In this document: in pieces, positions 1 through 8,112 of the stretch
Layout of the letters: every line of letters starts with the position of its first letter
Numbering within the stretch: position 1 is the first letter of the stretch
Source of the DNA: Candidatus Bariatricus faecipullorum
GTDB lineage: Bacteria > Bacillota > Clostridia > Lachnospirales > Lachnospiraceae
DNA: 64,000 nt
Direction: 5' to 3'
Assembly: GCA_019118525.1 (NCBI GenBank)
Contig: DWYV01000009.1
Span: forward strand, 22,525 to 86,524
Notes under the pieces: generated by a model
The model's database searches: none
The model's input: the letters and a program-made list of their open reading frames with translations, nothing else
What the model was told of the DNA's origin: nothing
Translations under genes and position numbers: made by a program

Positions 1-1029
1 AATCTCTATCCGGTCCTGGCCCCCTGGCTGGCCGGTACAGAAGCCAGCGGACTGTACGAAGCGCGCCTTGGCGCAGAGGAGATGCCGGGAAAAGAGGTCC
101 ATGTATTCTGCGGCGCGTACCGGGAAGAAGAATTTGAAGAACTGCTTCGCTATGCCGGGCATATTGTGTTTAACTCCCCGCGGCAGCTGGAGAAATTCGG
201 ACCGGCGGCAAAACAGGCAGGAAAAAGCGTAGGAATCCGTATTAATCCAGAGCATTCTACACAGTCAGGTCATGGAATTTATGACCCCTGTGCGCCGGGA
301 AGCCGTCTGGGCGTTACCCGCGTCCAGTGGGAGAGAACCATGACGCCTGAGCTAATCAGTCTGCTGGACGGTCTGCATTTTCATACGTTGTGCGAGCAGG
401 ACGCAGACGCCCTGGAGAGTACGCTGCATGCAGTGGAACTGAAATTCGGGGATGTCCTGCCCCGGATGAAATGGCTGAACTTTGGAGGCGGCCACCATAT
501 TACCCGGCCGGGCTATGAGGTGGACCGTCTGGAAAGATGTATCCGCAAAGCCCAGGAGACCTGGGGCGTTACAGTCTATCTGGAACCGGGCGAGGCCTGC
601 GCCCTGAACGCGGGCTATCTTGCCTGCCGGGTGCTGGATGTGCTGCAAAATGGAGAATTCCGACTGGCGATTCTGGATACCAGCGCCGCCTGTCATATGC
701 CGGATGTGCTGGAAATGCCTTATCGCCCGCCCCTCTACGGGGCCGGTAATCCCGGTGAAAAAAAGAGAACCTTCCGGCTGGGCGGACCCACCTGTCTGGC
801 CGGGGATGTAATCGGGGACTACAGCTTTGACGGGTCCCTTCGGGAGGGAGAACTGCTTCTTTTTGGAGACATGGCTATCTATACCACCTGCAAAAACAAT
901 ACCTTTAACGGGATGCCGCTTCCGGGTATTTTTGTTCTGCAGGAGGGTGGAAAGTTGAAATGTCTTCGGAAATTCGGATATACAGATTTCAAAAGCCGAC
1001 TGGGCGGGCTCTCCGGTTTGGAAGGATAA
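1..1029 (+). CDS. nspC: Carboxynorspermidine decarboxylase, 5'-truncated by window edge
   Basis: Decarboxylates carboxynorspermidine or carboxyspermidine to (nor)spermidine in the alternative polyamine pathway; it is a PLP-dependent fold-III (alanine racemase-like) cytosolic enzyme. The reading frame is open from base 1, so the visible protein (342 residues) lacks its N-terminus and the PLP-lysine region. Family-typical segments are present: GIRINPEHST, DGLHFHTLCEQ, LNFGGGHHITRPGY, VYLEPGEACALNAG, and the C-terminal LLFGDMAIYTTCKNNTFNGM. The partner carboxyspermidine dehydrogenase usually lies just upstream and would be outside this window. The identification is firm; the choice between the nor- and homo-series of substrates is not visible. 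Confidence 0.93.
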   Translation, partial: NLYPVLAPWLAGTEASGLYEARLGAEEMPGKEVHVFCGAYREEEFEELLRYAGHIVFNSPRQLEKFGPAAKQAGKSVGIRINPEHSTQSGHGIYDPCAPGSRLGVTRVQWERTMTPELISLLDGLHFHTLCEQDADALESTLHAVELKFGDVLPRMKWLNFGGGHHITRPGYEVDRLERCIRKAQETWGVTVYLEPGEACALNAGYLACRVLDVLQNGEFRLAILDTSAACHMPDVLEMPYRPPLYGAGNPGEKKRTFRLGGPTCLAGDVIGDYSFDGSLREGELLLFGDMAIYTTCKNNTFNGMPLPGIFVLQEGGKLKCLRKFGYTDFKSRLGGLSGLEG

Positions 1030-1042
1030 AAACCGGAGAGCC
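1007..1042. terminator. Hairpin at convergent gene ends
   Basis: GGCTCTCCGGTTT and AAACCGGAGAGCC form a 13-bp perfect stem spanning the nspC stop codon, just before the end of the convergent DUF362 gene. It lacks a strong T-tract on either side, so termination is likely but not certain. Confidence 0.45.
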
Positions 1043-1050
1043 GCAGGAAG

Positions 1051-2055
1051 TTATTCCTTTGTGAAAGGAACGACGTCTTTTACCGCTTCCTGGAGCGTAA
1101 TCTCTTTGTCTCCGTTGTCGATATCAATCAGATGATACCGGTCATTTCCCATATGAAGTTCTTTCATATATGTGAGCTGCCGGAGTCCGTGGCGGGATTC
1201 CATCCGTTCTACCAGGTCGTGATAGTCCTCTTCCTTCAGGGCATATACCAGGTCCACGGAGGCCTGGTCGATGGCCAGAATGTCCAGGGACGCCAGGATA
1301 CCGATATTGGGCGTTACTACGGGCTGGGCCGCCACGCCCTCACAGTCGCAGGAAACGGACATATTCCGGAGTACATTGACAAAGCTGATGTGTTCGCCAA
1401 AATGGTCCACCACGGCCTTGGCGGATTCCATCATCCGTTCCATGAATTCTTCTTTTGCGATATCCCACTGGTCACTGGAGCCGGGAGTGGTGTGAATCAT
1501 GGCCTTACCAATCCGGCCGTCCGCACAGCCGATACCGATATTTTTGGCAGAACCGCCGAAACCGCCCTGGGTATGTCCTTTAAAGTGGGTCAGCACAAAC
1601 AGAGAATCATAGTTCAGAATATGGCTTCCCATGTGCATTTCGGTAAACCACTTGCCATCCTTAACAGGAAGAGCGGTGGTTCCCTCTTCATCCATGATAT
1701 CTACCGGACAGAAGGTCCAGCCGTTGACTTTCAGGGTTTCCCGGTGCTGTTCTGTGGTGTACCGTCCGCCGTCGTAGTACGTGTTGGTCTCTACAATGGA
1801 GGCGTCCGGTAAATCGGTCTGAATCAGGGATTCTACCCAGGGAGGGGGAATGATATTCGGTCCCTGGGGTTCGCCGGTATGCAGCTTGATGCCGGTTTTT
1901 CCCGTCAGGTTCTGACAGATTCGCTGATAAATCTTCCGAAGTCCTTCCGCAGATAAATCTCTGGTAAAATACACGACGGATTCTGCTCCGGTTCTTTCTT
2001 CATAAGGAATGTAATGATTGCCCCCTGTTCCGGGGACGGGGTTCTGTGTTGACAT
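1051..2055 (-). CDS. DUF362 domain-containing protein
   Basis: A 334-residue protein of the DUF362 family, whose members are often annotated as putative iron-sulfur or ferredoxin-like proteins. The family core is recognisable as FVLTHFKGHTQGGFGGSAKN around residues 155-175, followed by a glycine/cysteine segment, IGIGCADGRIGKAMIH, and an internal CDCEG. The C-terminal 4Fe-4S ferredoxin module of some members is absent, because the protein ends soon after VVPFTKE. No signal peptide or membrane segment is seen. The start is set by GGAGG eight bases upstream. It is transcribed convergently to nspC and has no operon partner here. Its biochemical role is unknown. Confidence 0.8.
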   Translation of the reverse strand: MSTQNPVPGTGGNHYIPYEERTGAESVVYFTRDLSAEGLRKIYQRICQNLTGKTGIKLHTGEPQGPNIIPPPWVESLIQTDLPDASIVETNTYYDGGRYTTEQHRETLKVNGWTFCPVDIMDEEGTTALPVKDGKWFTEMHMGSHILNYDSLFVLTHFKGHTQGGFGGSAKNIGIGCADGRIGKAMIHTTPGSSDQWDIAKEEFMERMMESAKAVVDHFGEHISFVNVLRNMSVSCDCEGVAAQPVVTPNIGILASLDILAIDQASVDLVYALKEEDYHDLVERMESRHGLRQLTYMKELHMGNDRYHLIDIDNGDKEITLQEAVKDVVPFTKE

Positions 2056-2223
2056 ATCTGATTCCTCCTTTTTATACTATCAGTATAGCACCGGAAGCAG
2101 GGCGGGAAAACCATGGATTTGCTTTTCGTTCCGGCTTTTTTTCGGGTTTTTCCGGCGAAAAATACACAGGATTTATAATAAAGACTGCCGCGTGCGGGAA
2201 GGACATTTTTAGGAGGCAGGACT

Positions 2224-3150
2224 ATGGAGAAACAGATATGGGATATACTGGAAGGGCAGGAACAAAGAGAGAAGAAGGCCTATCAGTTTTCCCGCAGTAT
2301 TCGGGAAATGATTCAGGCGGATTTTGCAAACAGTGAAGAGGTACTGGAGGCGCTTTCCGGTTGGAGCAGGAATCTGGCAGTTATCTTCCGGTCAGGTTCC
2401 CTGACATCTCTGGGAGAGCAGGGACCGGTTCCAGTGCGGAGCTGTCATACCTTTCAGATAAGTAAACATACATTGAGCCAGGTACCCTATCTGCACACGC
2501 ACAGCTTTTATGAACTGATATATGTACTGCGCGGCCGGTGCCGGCAGACGGTGAAAGAGGAAGGCAGGTTCCGTTCTCTGGTCCTGGAATCCCATCAGGC
2601 CTGCCTCCTGCCGCCCGGAGCGGTACACAGCATGGAACGATGTGGAACGGAAGACGTTATTCTGAAATGCTCCATTCCCTCCTGGCTTTACCGCTGGCTG
2701 GAGGAGACTGCCGGGCAGCCCTCCCTGGAAGCGTTTGCAAAAGCAGAGGGGTACAGTGCCGATTATGTGGGAAAGCTGATAAAAGGGAATACGGGCAGGA
2801 ACTTTCGGGAACTGGCAACAGAGAGCCGGCAAAAAAAAGCGGCCCGCATGCTGCTGGATACAGATAATTCTGTGGCAGAAGTGGCAGAACAGCTTGGATA
2901 TGTCAGTGTTTCCGGTCTTTACAGACAGTTTTCAAGACAGTTTGGCATGACGCCTGGAGAATACAGAAGAACGTTTCAGGAAAGATTTCTGCCGGGTCAG
3001 GAAAGTATGCAGGAAGGTTCTGTCTGCTATAATGGCAGTGAAATCAGCAGACAGAAAGGAAGAGAGGGCATTGAGAAGCAGAACAAAAACGCATCTGTCA
3101 GAGGACAAAATCATAGAACTGGCCAGGATAAATCTGGGAAAGGACTGTGA
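2224..3150 (+). CDS. AraC-family transcriptional regulator, unusual C-terminal tail
   Basis: A 308-residue regulator. An N-terminal cupin-type sensing region (HTHSFYELIYVLRGRCRQTV, about residues 90-110, and LLPPGAVHSME) is followed by two helix-turn-helix motifs at about 180-260, ending in the AraC signature GYVSVSGLYRQFSRQFGMTP. AraC proteins normally stop shortly after this motif. Here about 50 low-quality residues follow that read into the next gene, so the native stop may have been lost to a small indel. The start has AGGAGG upstream. A TATAAT at 2174-2179 is a possible -10 without a convincing -35. The target genes are unknown; the adjacent kinase is a candidate. Confidence 0.85.
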   Translation: MEKQIWDILEGQEQREKKAYQFSRSIREMIQADFANSEEVLEALSGWSRNLAVIFRSGSLTSLGEQGPVPVRSCHTFQISKHTLSQVPYLHTHSFYELIYVLRGRCRQTVKEEGRFRSLVLESHQACLLPPGAVHSMERCGTEDVILKCSIPSWLYRWLEETAGQPSLEAFAKAEGYSADYVGKLIKGNTGRNFRELATESRQKKAARMLLDTDNSVAEVAEQLGYVSVSGLYRQFSRQFGMTPGEYRRTFQERFLPGQESMQEGSVCYNGSEISRQKGREGIEKQNKNASVRGQNHRTGQDKSGKGL

Positions 3151-4081
3151 GATACAAAACATCAGGGAACTGAAGGGCGGCATGTTCAACGCCATTTACC
3201 GGATGGAACGGATTCGGGAACAGGATACGGTTGTACTGAAGGTAGGCGTAAAGCCGGGAACGCCTCTTCTGACCTACGAGCAGGATGTGATGCCTACAGA
3301 GGTGGAGTGCTTTCGCCTTTTGGAGGAACAGACCACGGTTCCGGCGCCACGGGTTCTGGCTTATGATTTTAGTAAAGAGCATATTCCTGCCAATTATTTT
3401 TTTATGACAGCCATGGAAGGGGTGCCGCTGTCCAGTGTGGCCAAAAAAATGAGCAGGGAAAACAGGGACAGACTGCTGGCGGAGCTGGCCGGCTGTCTGG
3501 CGCAGATGCATCAGATTAAAGGGCCTTATTTCGGATATTTTACGACAGACAGAAAAAAGCAGTACCCCACGTGGAAAGAAGCATTCCTTCAGATGTTTGG
3601 TCAGCTTCTGAAAGACTGCCGTGACCGGAAAACGAAGATACCTTATGAGCGGATTGAACGGGTGCTGAAAAAATACGCCGGATATCTGGAAGATTTGAAG
3701 ACAGCCGCCCTGGTAGAGTATGACTGCCATGAGGGAAATGTGTTTGTCAAAAAAGAAAACGGGGAATACAGGATAGAAGGAATTCTGGATCTGGAAAGGG
3801 CATTCTGGGGCGACCCGGTCGCGGATTTCCCTACGGCTTTTATTTTTACAGATGATATCCGGCGTGAGAGGGTGTTTCTGGAAGGGTATTTAAAGGCCAG
3901 TCCGGAAAAGAAGGTTTATACAGAGGAAGACGCTGTACGGTTTCAGCTTTACCGGCTTTATATTCTGGTTATCATGGCCGCAGAAATTTTCCGGTATGGA
4001 TTTCTGTATGGCCGGCTTCAGTATCTGTGGTCCCTTTACGGGATTCGGAAATGTCTGGACTTTCTGGAAAGAGGGGACTGA
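3071..4081 (+). CDS. Aminoglycoside/choline-kinase-like phosphotransferase (APH fold)
   Basis: A cytosolic small-molecule kinase of the APH/choline kinase superfamily, 336 residues from the TTG at 3071. I prefer this TTG because AGGAAGAGAGGG lies just upstream and because family members typically begin M-x-SRTK. An in-frame ATG at 3032 would lengthen the overlap with araC to 119 bases. The N-lobe shows KGGMFNAIYRM and a VVLKV lysine strand. The catalytic loop reads LVEYDCHEGNVFV, with the Brenner-type Asp and Asn kept but the usual HGD changed to EYD. The metal-binding Asp is in GILDLERAFWGDP. The substrate is unknown. The broken MATE exporter begins two bases after its stop, suggesting a former resistance or transport operon. 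Confidence 0.82.
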   Translation: MRSRTKTHLSEDKIIELARINLGKDCEIQNIRELKGGMFNAIYRMERIREQDTVVLKVGVKPGTPLLTYEQDVMPTEVECFRLLEEQTTVPAPRVLAYDFSKEHIPANYFFMTAMEGVPLSSVAKKMSRENRDRLLAELAGCLAQMHQIKGPYFGYFTTDRKKQYPTWKEAFLQMFGQLLKDCRDRKTKIPYERIERVLKKYAGYLEDLKTAALVEYDCHEGNVFVKKENGEYRIEGILDLERAFWGDPVADFPTAFIFTDDIRRERVFLEGYLKASPEKKVYTEEDAVRFQLYRLYILVIMAAEIFRYGFLYGRLQYLWSLYGIRKCLDFLERGD

Positions 4082-4082
4082 C

Positions 4083-5313
4083 ATGGAAGACAGAAGCAGA
4101 ATGATGGAAGAAATGCCGGTGTCAAGGCTGATATGGAAACTGACCCTGCCCTCTGTTGCCGGTGTAATGGCGTATAATCTCTATAATTTATTTGATACTG
4201 TTTTTGTTTCCCGGGGTGCCGGGACAGATGCGGTTGGCGGCGAATACCTTTCTGATATTTTATACGGTGGCGATTCTTATCACTGTGCTGGGCCTTCTGT
4301 TTCTGGAGCCTCTTCTGTATGCGGCAGGGGTGACAGATACCCTGCTTCCCTATGCCAGAAGCTATATGCGTATTATTTTGCTGGGCGCAGTAACCAGCAC
4401 TGGTTTTTCCAGCCTGATTCGCGCAGAGGGAGACAGCCGGTATGCCATGCTCATCTGGATAATTCCCATGAGTGTGAATACAGTACTGGATGTGATTTTT
4501 GTCTTTGGTATGCATATGGGGGTCACTGGTGCGGCGCTGGGGACTGTTTTAGGCCAGGCCGTGTCCATGGGAATGAGCATCTGGTTCTTTTTTCTTTCCG
4601 GGAAAAGTACCCTGACCTTCCAAAGACAGGATTTCCGGCCGGACTGGAAACTGGCAGGGGAAATTCTCTTCACGGGAATCCCGGCGTTTCTTCAGACTTC
4701 CGGATACAGTGTTTCCATTATCATTGTAAATCAGTTTCTGAAATATTTTGGAGGAGATACCGCTATCAGTATCTATGGAATCATCAGCAGGATTCAGACG
4801 TTTTTCCTATTCCCGGTCATGGGACTGATTCAGGGAATCCAGCCTGCCGCAGGGTATAACAAAGGGGCCGGGAAGACGAAACGGACACAGAAAATCCTCT
4901 GGAAGGGGATGAAAATAGCAGGGTTTTATGGGGTGGCGGCCTGGTGCTTTCTTCTGGCAGCCGCACCACTTATTATGCGGATATTTACAAAAGACCAGGA
5001 AGTAATGGTATCCGGAGCGTCGGTGCTTCGGATTACAGGTGCCAGTCTGTTTTTTGGAAGTATACAGCAGGTTCAGTCAGCCTGGGTTCAGGCGCTCGGT
5101 AAGAAAAAAACGGCACTGTGTCTGGTGCTGCTGGGACAGCTGGGCTGTTTCCTTCCCGTCGTATCTGTAATGGGTGCTGCATGGGGACTGAACGGTGTCT
5201 GGCTGGCCTTTCCCGCCTCCAGCGCACTGGCCCTTCTTATTTCTGCCGCAGTTACGGTGCATGTTCAGAAGCAGCTGCAAAAAAGGGAAGGAAGCGTTCC
5301 TTTTCTTCCCTGA
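4083..5313 (+). pseudogene. MATE-family efflux transporter, internal deletion and frameshift
   Basis: MATE proteins are sodium- or proton-driven multidrug and toxin antiporters with 12 membrane helices. The first about 52 codons (MPVSRLIWKLTLPSVAG, then NLYNLFDTVFVSRGAGTDAVGG) are in one frame; from about 4236 the homology continues in another frame with AANTFLIFYTVAILITVLG and runs to SAAVTVHVQKQLQ. About 45 residues normally lie between these blocks (end of helix 1, helix 2 and the following loop). They have been deleted at a GGCGGCG stretch near 4236-4242, shifting the frame. The remainder is uninterrupted, so the loss looks recent. The start follows the kinase stop by one base. Confidence 0.85.
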
Positions 5314-5648
5314 GACAGACCAGGTAATAGTCGGCCCGGGCACTGGTATCGGAAAGAGGGACAGCGGTTCTGCCGGTTGCCCTGTCATATCCCAGAAGAG
5401 CAGTCTGACTGGAGGCAAAGGCCGGAAGCGCGGCGCAGGCCCCGATGGAAAGGGTCCGGCGATTTCGTTCAAAAGCCAGCGTCTGCTCCCGCATTTCCTG
5501 TTCCGCCTCCAGGACACGCAGGGCATACTTCGCCGCTACTTTCCCGGTTTCATTCAGGGCGATTCTGCTTTTGGAACGGTCAAACAGAGGAACGCCCAGT
5601 TCCTCTTCAATTTTTTTCATGGACCTGCTCAGGGCGGTCTGGAGGAAG
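5252..5648 (-). pseudogene. LysR-family regulator remnant, truncated at 5' end and internally deleted
   Basis: Reading leftward, the sequence enters the LysR helix-turn-helix at LQTALSRSMKKIEEELG, continues through VPLFDRSKSRIALNETG and the linker helix, then jumps after LSIGACAALPA to a C-terminal tail, TAVPLSDTSARADYYLVCL. The first about 25 residues, including the start codon, and roughly 150 residues of the effector-binding domain are missing. The coding strand stays open across the internal junction. The 3' end overlaps the MATE pseudogene by 62 bases. It cannot make a working regulator. Confidence 0.8.
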
Positions 5649-6211
5649 GCCGACGTGACAAGTCTGGAAGACATGCAGGCTCTGTCCGCTTTTGCAAAGG
5701 AGAAGTTCGGACAGATTGACGTGCTTTTTGCCAATGCAGGAACTATGCCCGGCAGTAATATGTCTGAGCTGAAAGTTCAGGACTGGATGAGTATGGTGGA
5801 TATCAACGTAAAAGGTGTGCTGCATGCGATGGCCGCAGTACTGCCGGAATTTACGGCACAGAAAAAAGGCCACATTATTGTGACCTCTTCCATGGCAGGG
5901 ACAAAATCCGTGCCGGGAAATGCCGTATACTGCGGAACCAAGCATTTTGTAAGAGCCATGCTGACTCCTTCCGCAGTGAATCCATTCTGGAAGGCTCCGG
6001 CATCCGGACGACCACCATTTATCCGGGAGCAATAAAGACAGAGCTTCTGAATACGATTGCACCTTCTGAGACGAAAACAGAAGTAGAGGAATTTTATAAA
6101 AATGTGGGACTGGAACCGGAGGCCATTGCTAACGCCGTGCTTTATGCGGTTTCCAAGCCGGATAACGTGGATGTGTCCGACCTGGCGGTACGGCCCAGTC
6201 TGGAGAGCTAG
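5649..6211 (+). pseudogene. Short-chain dehydrogenase remnant, 5'-truncated plus 1-base frameshift
   Basis: Homology starts abruptly at DVTSLEDMQALSAFAKEKFG, so the N-terminal TGxxxGxG cofactor motif and start codon are gone. The classical SDR core follows: IDVLFANAG, the catalytic Ser in IIVTSSMAG, and YCGTKHF carrying the Tyr-x-x-x-Lys pair. At about 5964 the frame breaks. ATG-CTG-AC-TCC appears to have lost one G of an expected CTG-GAC, and the C-terminus resumes in another frame as SFRSESILEGSGIRTTTIYP, running through NVDVSDLAVRPSLES to the stop at 6209. The end overlaps the 3' end of the CPBP gene by 83 bases. Confidence 0.82.
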
Positions 6212-7037
6212 TGCGGCTGCGGCAGGCCAGCAGGCTCACGGCGAGGTAGCCTGCGATGGCCGCCAGGGATGCTTCCAGCCCGAACGTTCCGCCGGTCAGC
6301 AGAAAGGAATCTGTTTTCAGGATATAGGAAACCAGGGACCAGGAATCCGGGCTTTTCCCGATATGCAGGAATACGCCAAGAACGACGATATTCCACAGTG
6401 CATGAACGGCCGCGCTGTTCCAGACGGAAGAAGCGCGGGCTATCAGGGAGAACATGATACCGGCCAGGGTGCCGGCCGCCAGAACCTGGAGGCTGTCCCG
6501 GAGGGAAAGCCCTGCTCCCGGCAGGTGGACAAGGCCAAACAGCAGGGAAGGGAAGAAAATGGCGGCGCGCCATCCGGTTTTCCCTGCAAGCAGGTGCATG
6601 ATGACGCCCCGGAAAACCAGTTCTTCCACGATACCTGCCGCCAGGCCGGTAAAAAAGACGCCCGCGGACAGAGAAGTCAGCGCCTGGTTCAGGGTCATAT
6701 CTGCGGGCAGAAACGTCCCCGGCAGAAGGAAAAAGAAGGCCGTTACTGCTACAGGAAGGAGAACGGCCACTGCCAGCCATCTGCCCCTGATACAGAAACG
6801 GGGGATGCCCAGGCTGGAAAGGGGACAGTGCAGAATGCGTCTTGCAAACAGTTTTAAAAGAAAAAAAGCGATACCCGCATAACAGATTCCCGCCACGGCA
6901 TTGGCCAGGAAGGCAGGAAGAGAGAGCCGGGTAAGCCCAAGCGCCGGAAGCTGGGAAAGAAGCTGTGCCATAATCAGAATGGCCAGAGAACCAGCAATTC
7001 CGGCGATTATTTTTGATGTCTTTTCTTCATGGTTCAT
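6129..7037 (-). CDS. CPBP family intramembrane glutamic endopeptidase (CAAX protease-like)
   Basis: A multi-pass membrane protease of the CPBP/Abi family (about 302 residues, roughly eight hydrophobic helices). The catalytic motifs are clear: EELVFRG for the EExxxR motif, FGLVHL for the second motif, and HALWN for the final H-x-x-x-N/D motif. Bacterial relatives process peptides or act in bacteriocin immunity; nothing here indicates a substrate. The start at 7037 has GGAGG eight bases upstream, and an upstream ATG at 7052 overlaps that site. The last about 30 residues, after LAVSLLACRSR, are hydrophilic and lie antisense to the SDR remnant, suggesting that the original 3' end was lost in the same decay. 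Confidence 0.85.
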   Translation of the reverse strand: MNHEEKTSKIIAGIAGSLAILIMAQLLSQLPALGLTRLSLPAFLANAVAGICYAGIAFFLLKLFARRILHCPLSSLGIPRFCIRGRWLAVAVLLPVAVTAFFFLLPGTFLPADMTLNQALTSLSAGVFFTGLAAGIVEELVFRGVIMHLLAGKTGWRAAIFFPSLLFGLVHLPGAGLSLRDSLQVLAAGTLAGIMFSLIARASSVWNSAAVHALWNIVVLGVFLHIGKSPDSWSLVSYILKTDSFLLTGGTFGLEASLAAIAGYLAVSLLACRSRTSSPDWAVPPGRTHPRYPAWKPHKARR

Positions 7038-7194
7038 TTCAGATACCTCCAAATCGATTTCCGTTACCTACTGTAATGGAAAAGCCTCAAATAATCGTCA
7101 AGAAGATACTAAGAAAAAGTAAAGAAAGGACAGACTATGCGTCCTCTCCGGTCTGTGCTAAGATAAAAGGGAACGAATCGGGAGGAATAAGAGA

Positions 7195-8112
7195 ATGAAT
7201 CAGAGAAAAGAGCAGAAAGAAACAGAAAAACAAGGCATGCTGCACATTGCCCTGCTGCAGATAAGTCCCGGCCGGACCCTGGAAGAGAACCGGGAAAAGG
7301 GAATGAAGTTCTGCAGAAAAGCAAAGGAAGCGGGCGCGGATATCGCACTGTTCCCGGAAATGTGGAGCAACGGCTACCGGATTCAGGGAAGACCCGTGGA
7401 AGAATGGACAGCAGAGGCAGTTGCCCTGGAAAGCAGTTTTGTCACGGAATTTGGCGCTCTGGCGAAGGAACTGGACATGGCCATCGGAATTACTCTGCTG
7501 GAACAGTATCCCGGAGGTCCCCGGAATACCCTGGTTCTGTTTGACCGGCATGGGCAGAATGTGCTGACCTATGCCAAAATCCACACCTGCGATTTTGATG
7601 TGGAGCGGAACCTGACGCCGGGAGAAGCGTTTGAGGTGTGCACCCTGGATACGGCCATAGGAAAAGTAAACGTGGGAGCCATGATATGCTATGACCGGGA
7701 ATTTCCGGAAAGCGCCCGGATTCTGATGCTGAAGGGGGCAGAGCTTCTTCTGGTGCCCAATGCCTGTCCCATGGAAAGAAACCGGTTTTCCCAGCTCAGG
7801 GCCAGGGCCTTTGAAAACATGGTGGCCATTGCTACCTGCAACTATCCGGAAGGAGTGCCGGACTGCAACGGCGGTTCCACTCTGTTTGACGGAATGGCCT
7901 GGCCTCTGGACGGGGAAGAAGACCGGGATATGTGTGTTTTGCAGGCCGGGCCGGAGGAAGGAATTTACCTGGCAGAGCTGGATGTGAAAAGCCTTCGGCG
8001 CTACCGGGAGACGGAGGCCCTTGGAAATGCCTACCGGCATCCCCGCAAATACGCGATTCTTACGGAGGAGAGACGGGAAGCGCCGTTTATCCGGGAGGAT
8101 TACCGGGTGTAG
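7195..8112 (+). CDS. Carbon-nitrogen hydrolase (nitrilase superfamily)
   Basis: A cytosolic amidohydrolase of 305 residues with the Glu-Lys-Cys catalytic triad: Glu in ALFPEMWSNGY, Lys in YAKIHTCDFDVE, and the nucleophile Cys in GAMICYDREFPESARI. The family hydrolyses C-N bonds such as those of N-carbamoyl amines, omega-amides or simple amides. The ERNLTPGE segment after the lysine motif resembles N-carbamoylputrescine and omega-amidase-type members, but the substrate cannot be fixed. GGGAGGAA precedes the ATG. The first about 15 charged residues before MLHIALLQISPG are atypical, so translation may begin later. The 3' end overlaps the convergent carboxypeptidase gene by 26 bases. Confidence 0.88.
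   Translation: MNQRKEQKETEKQGMLHIALLQISPGRTLEENREKGMKFCRKAKEAGADIALFPEMWSNGYRIQGRPVEEWTAEAVALESSFVTEFGALAKELDMAIGITLLEQYPGGPRNTLVLFDRHGQNVLTYAKIHTCDFDVERNLTPGEAFEVCTLDTAIGKVNVGAMICYDREFPESARILMLKGAELLLVPNACPMERNRFSQLRARAFENMVAIATCNYPEGVPDCNGGSTLFDGMAWPLDGEEDRDMCVLQAGPEEGIYLAELDVKSLRRYRETEALGNAYRHPRKYAILTEERREAPFIREDYRV

Noticed and set aside
3996..4082. Extended start for the MATE gene upstream of 4083
   Set aside because: It would lie inside the kinase gene; MATE homology begins after ATG 4083.
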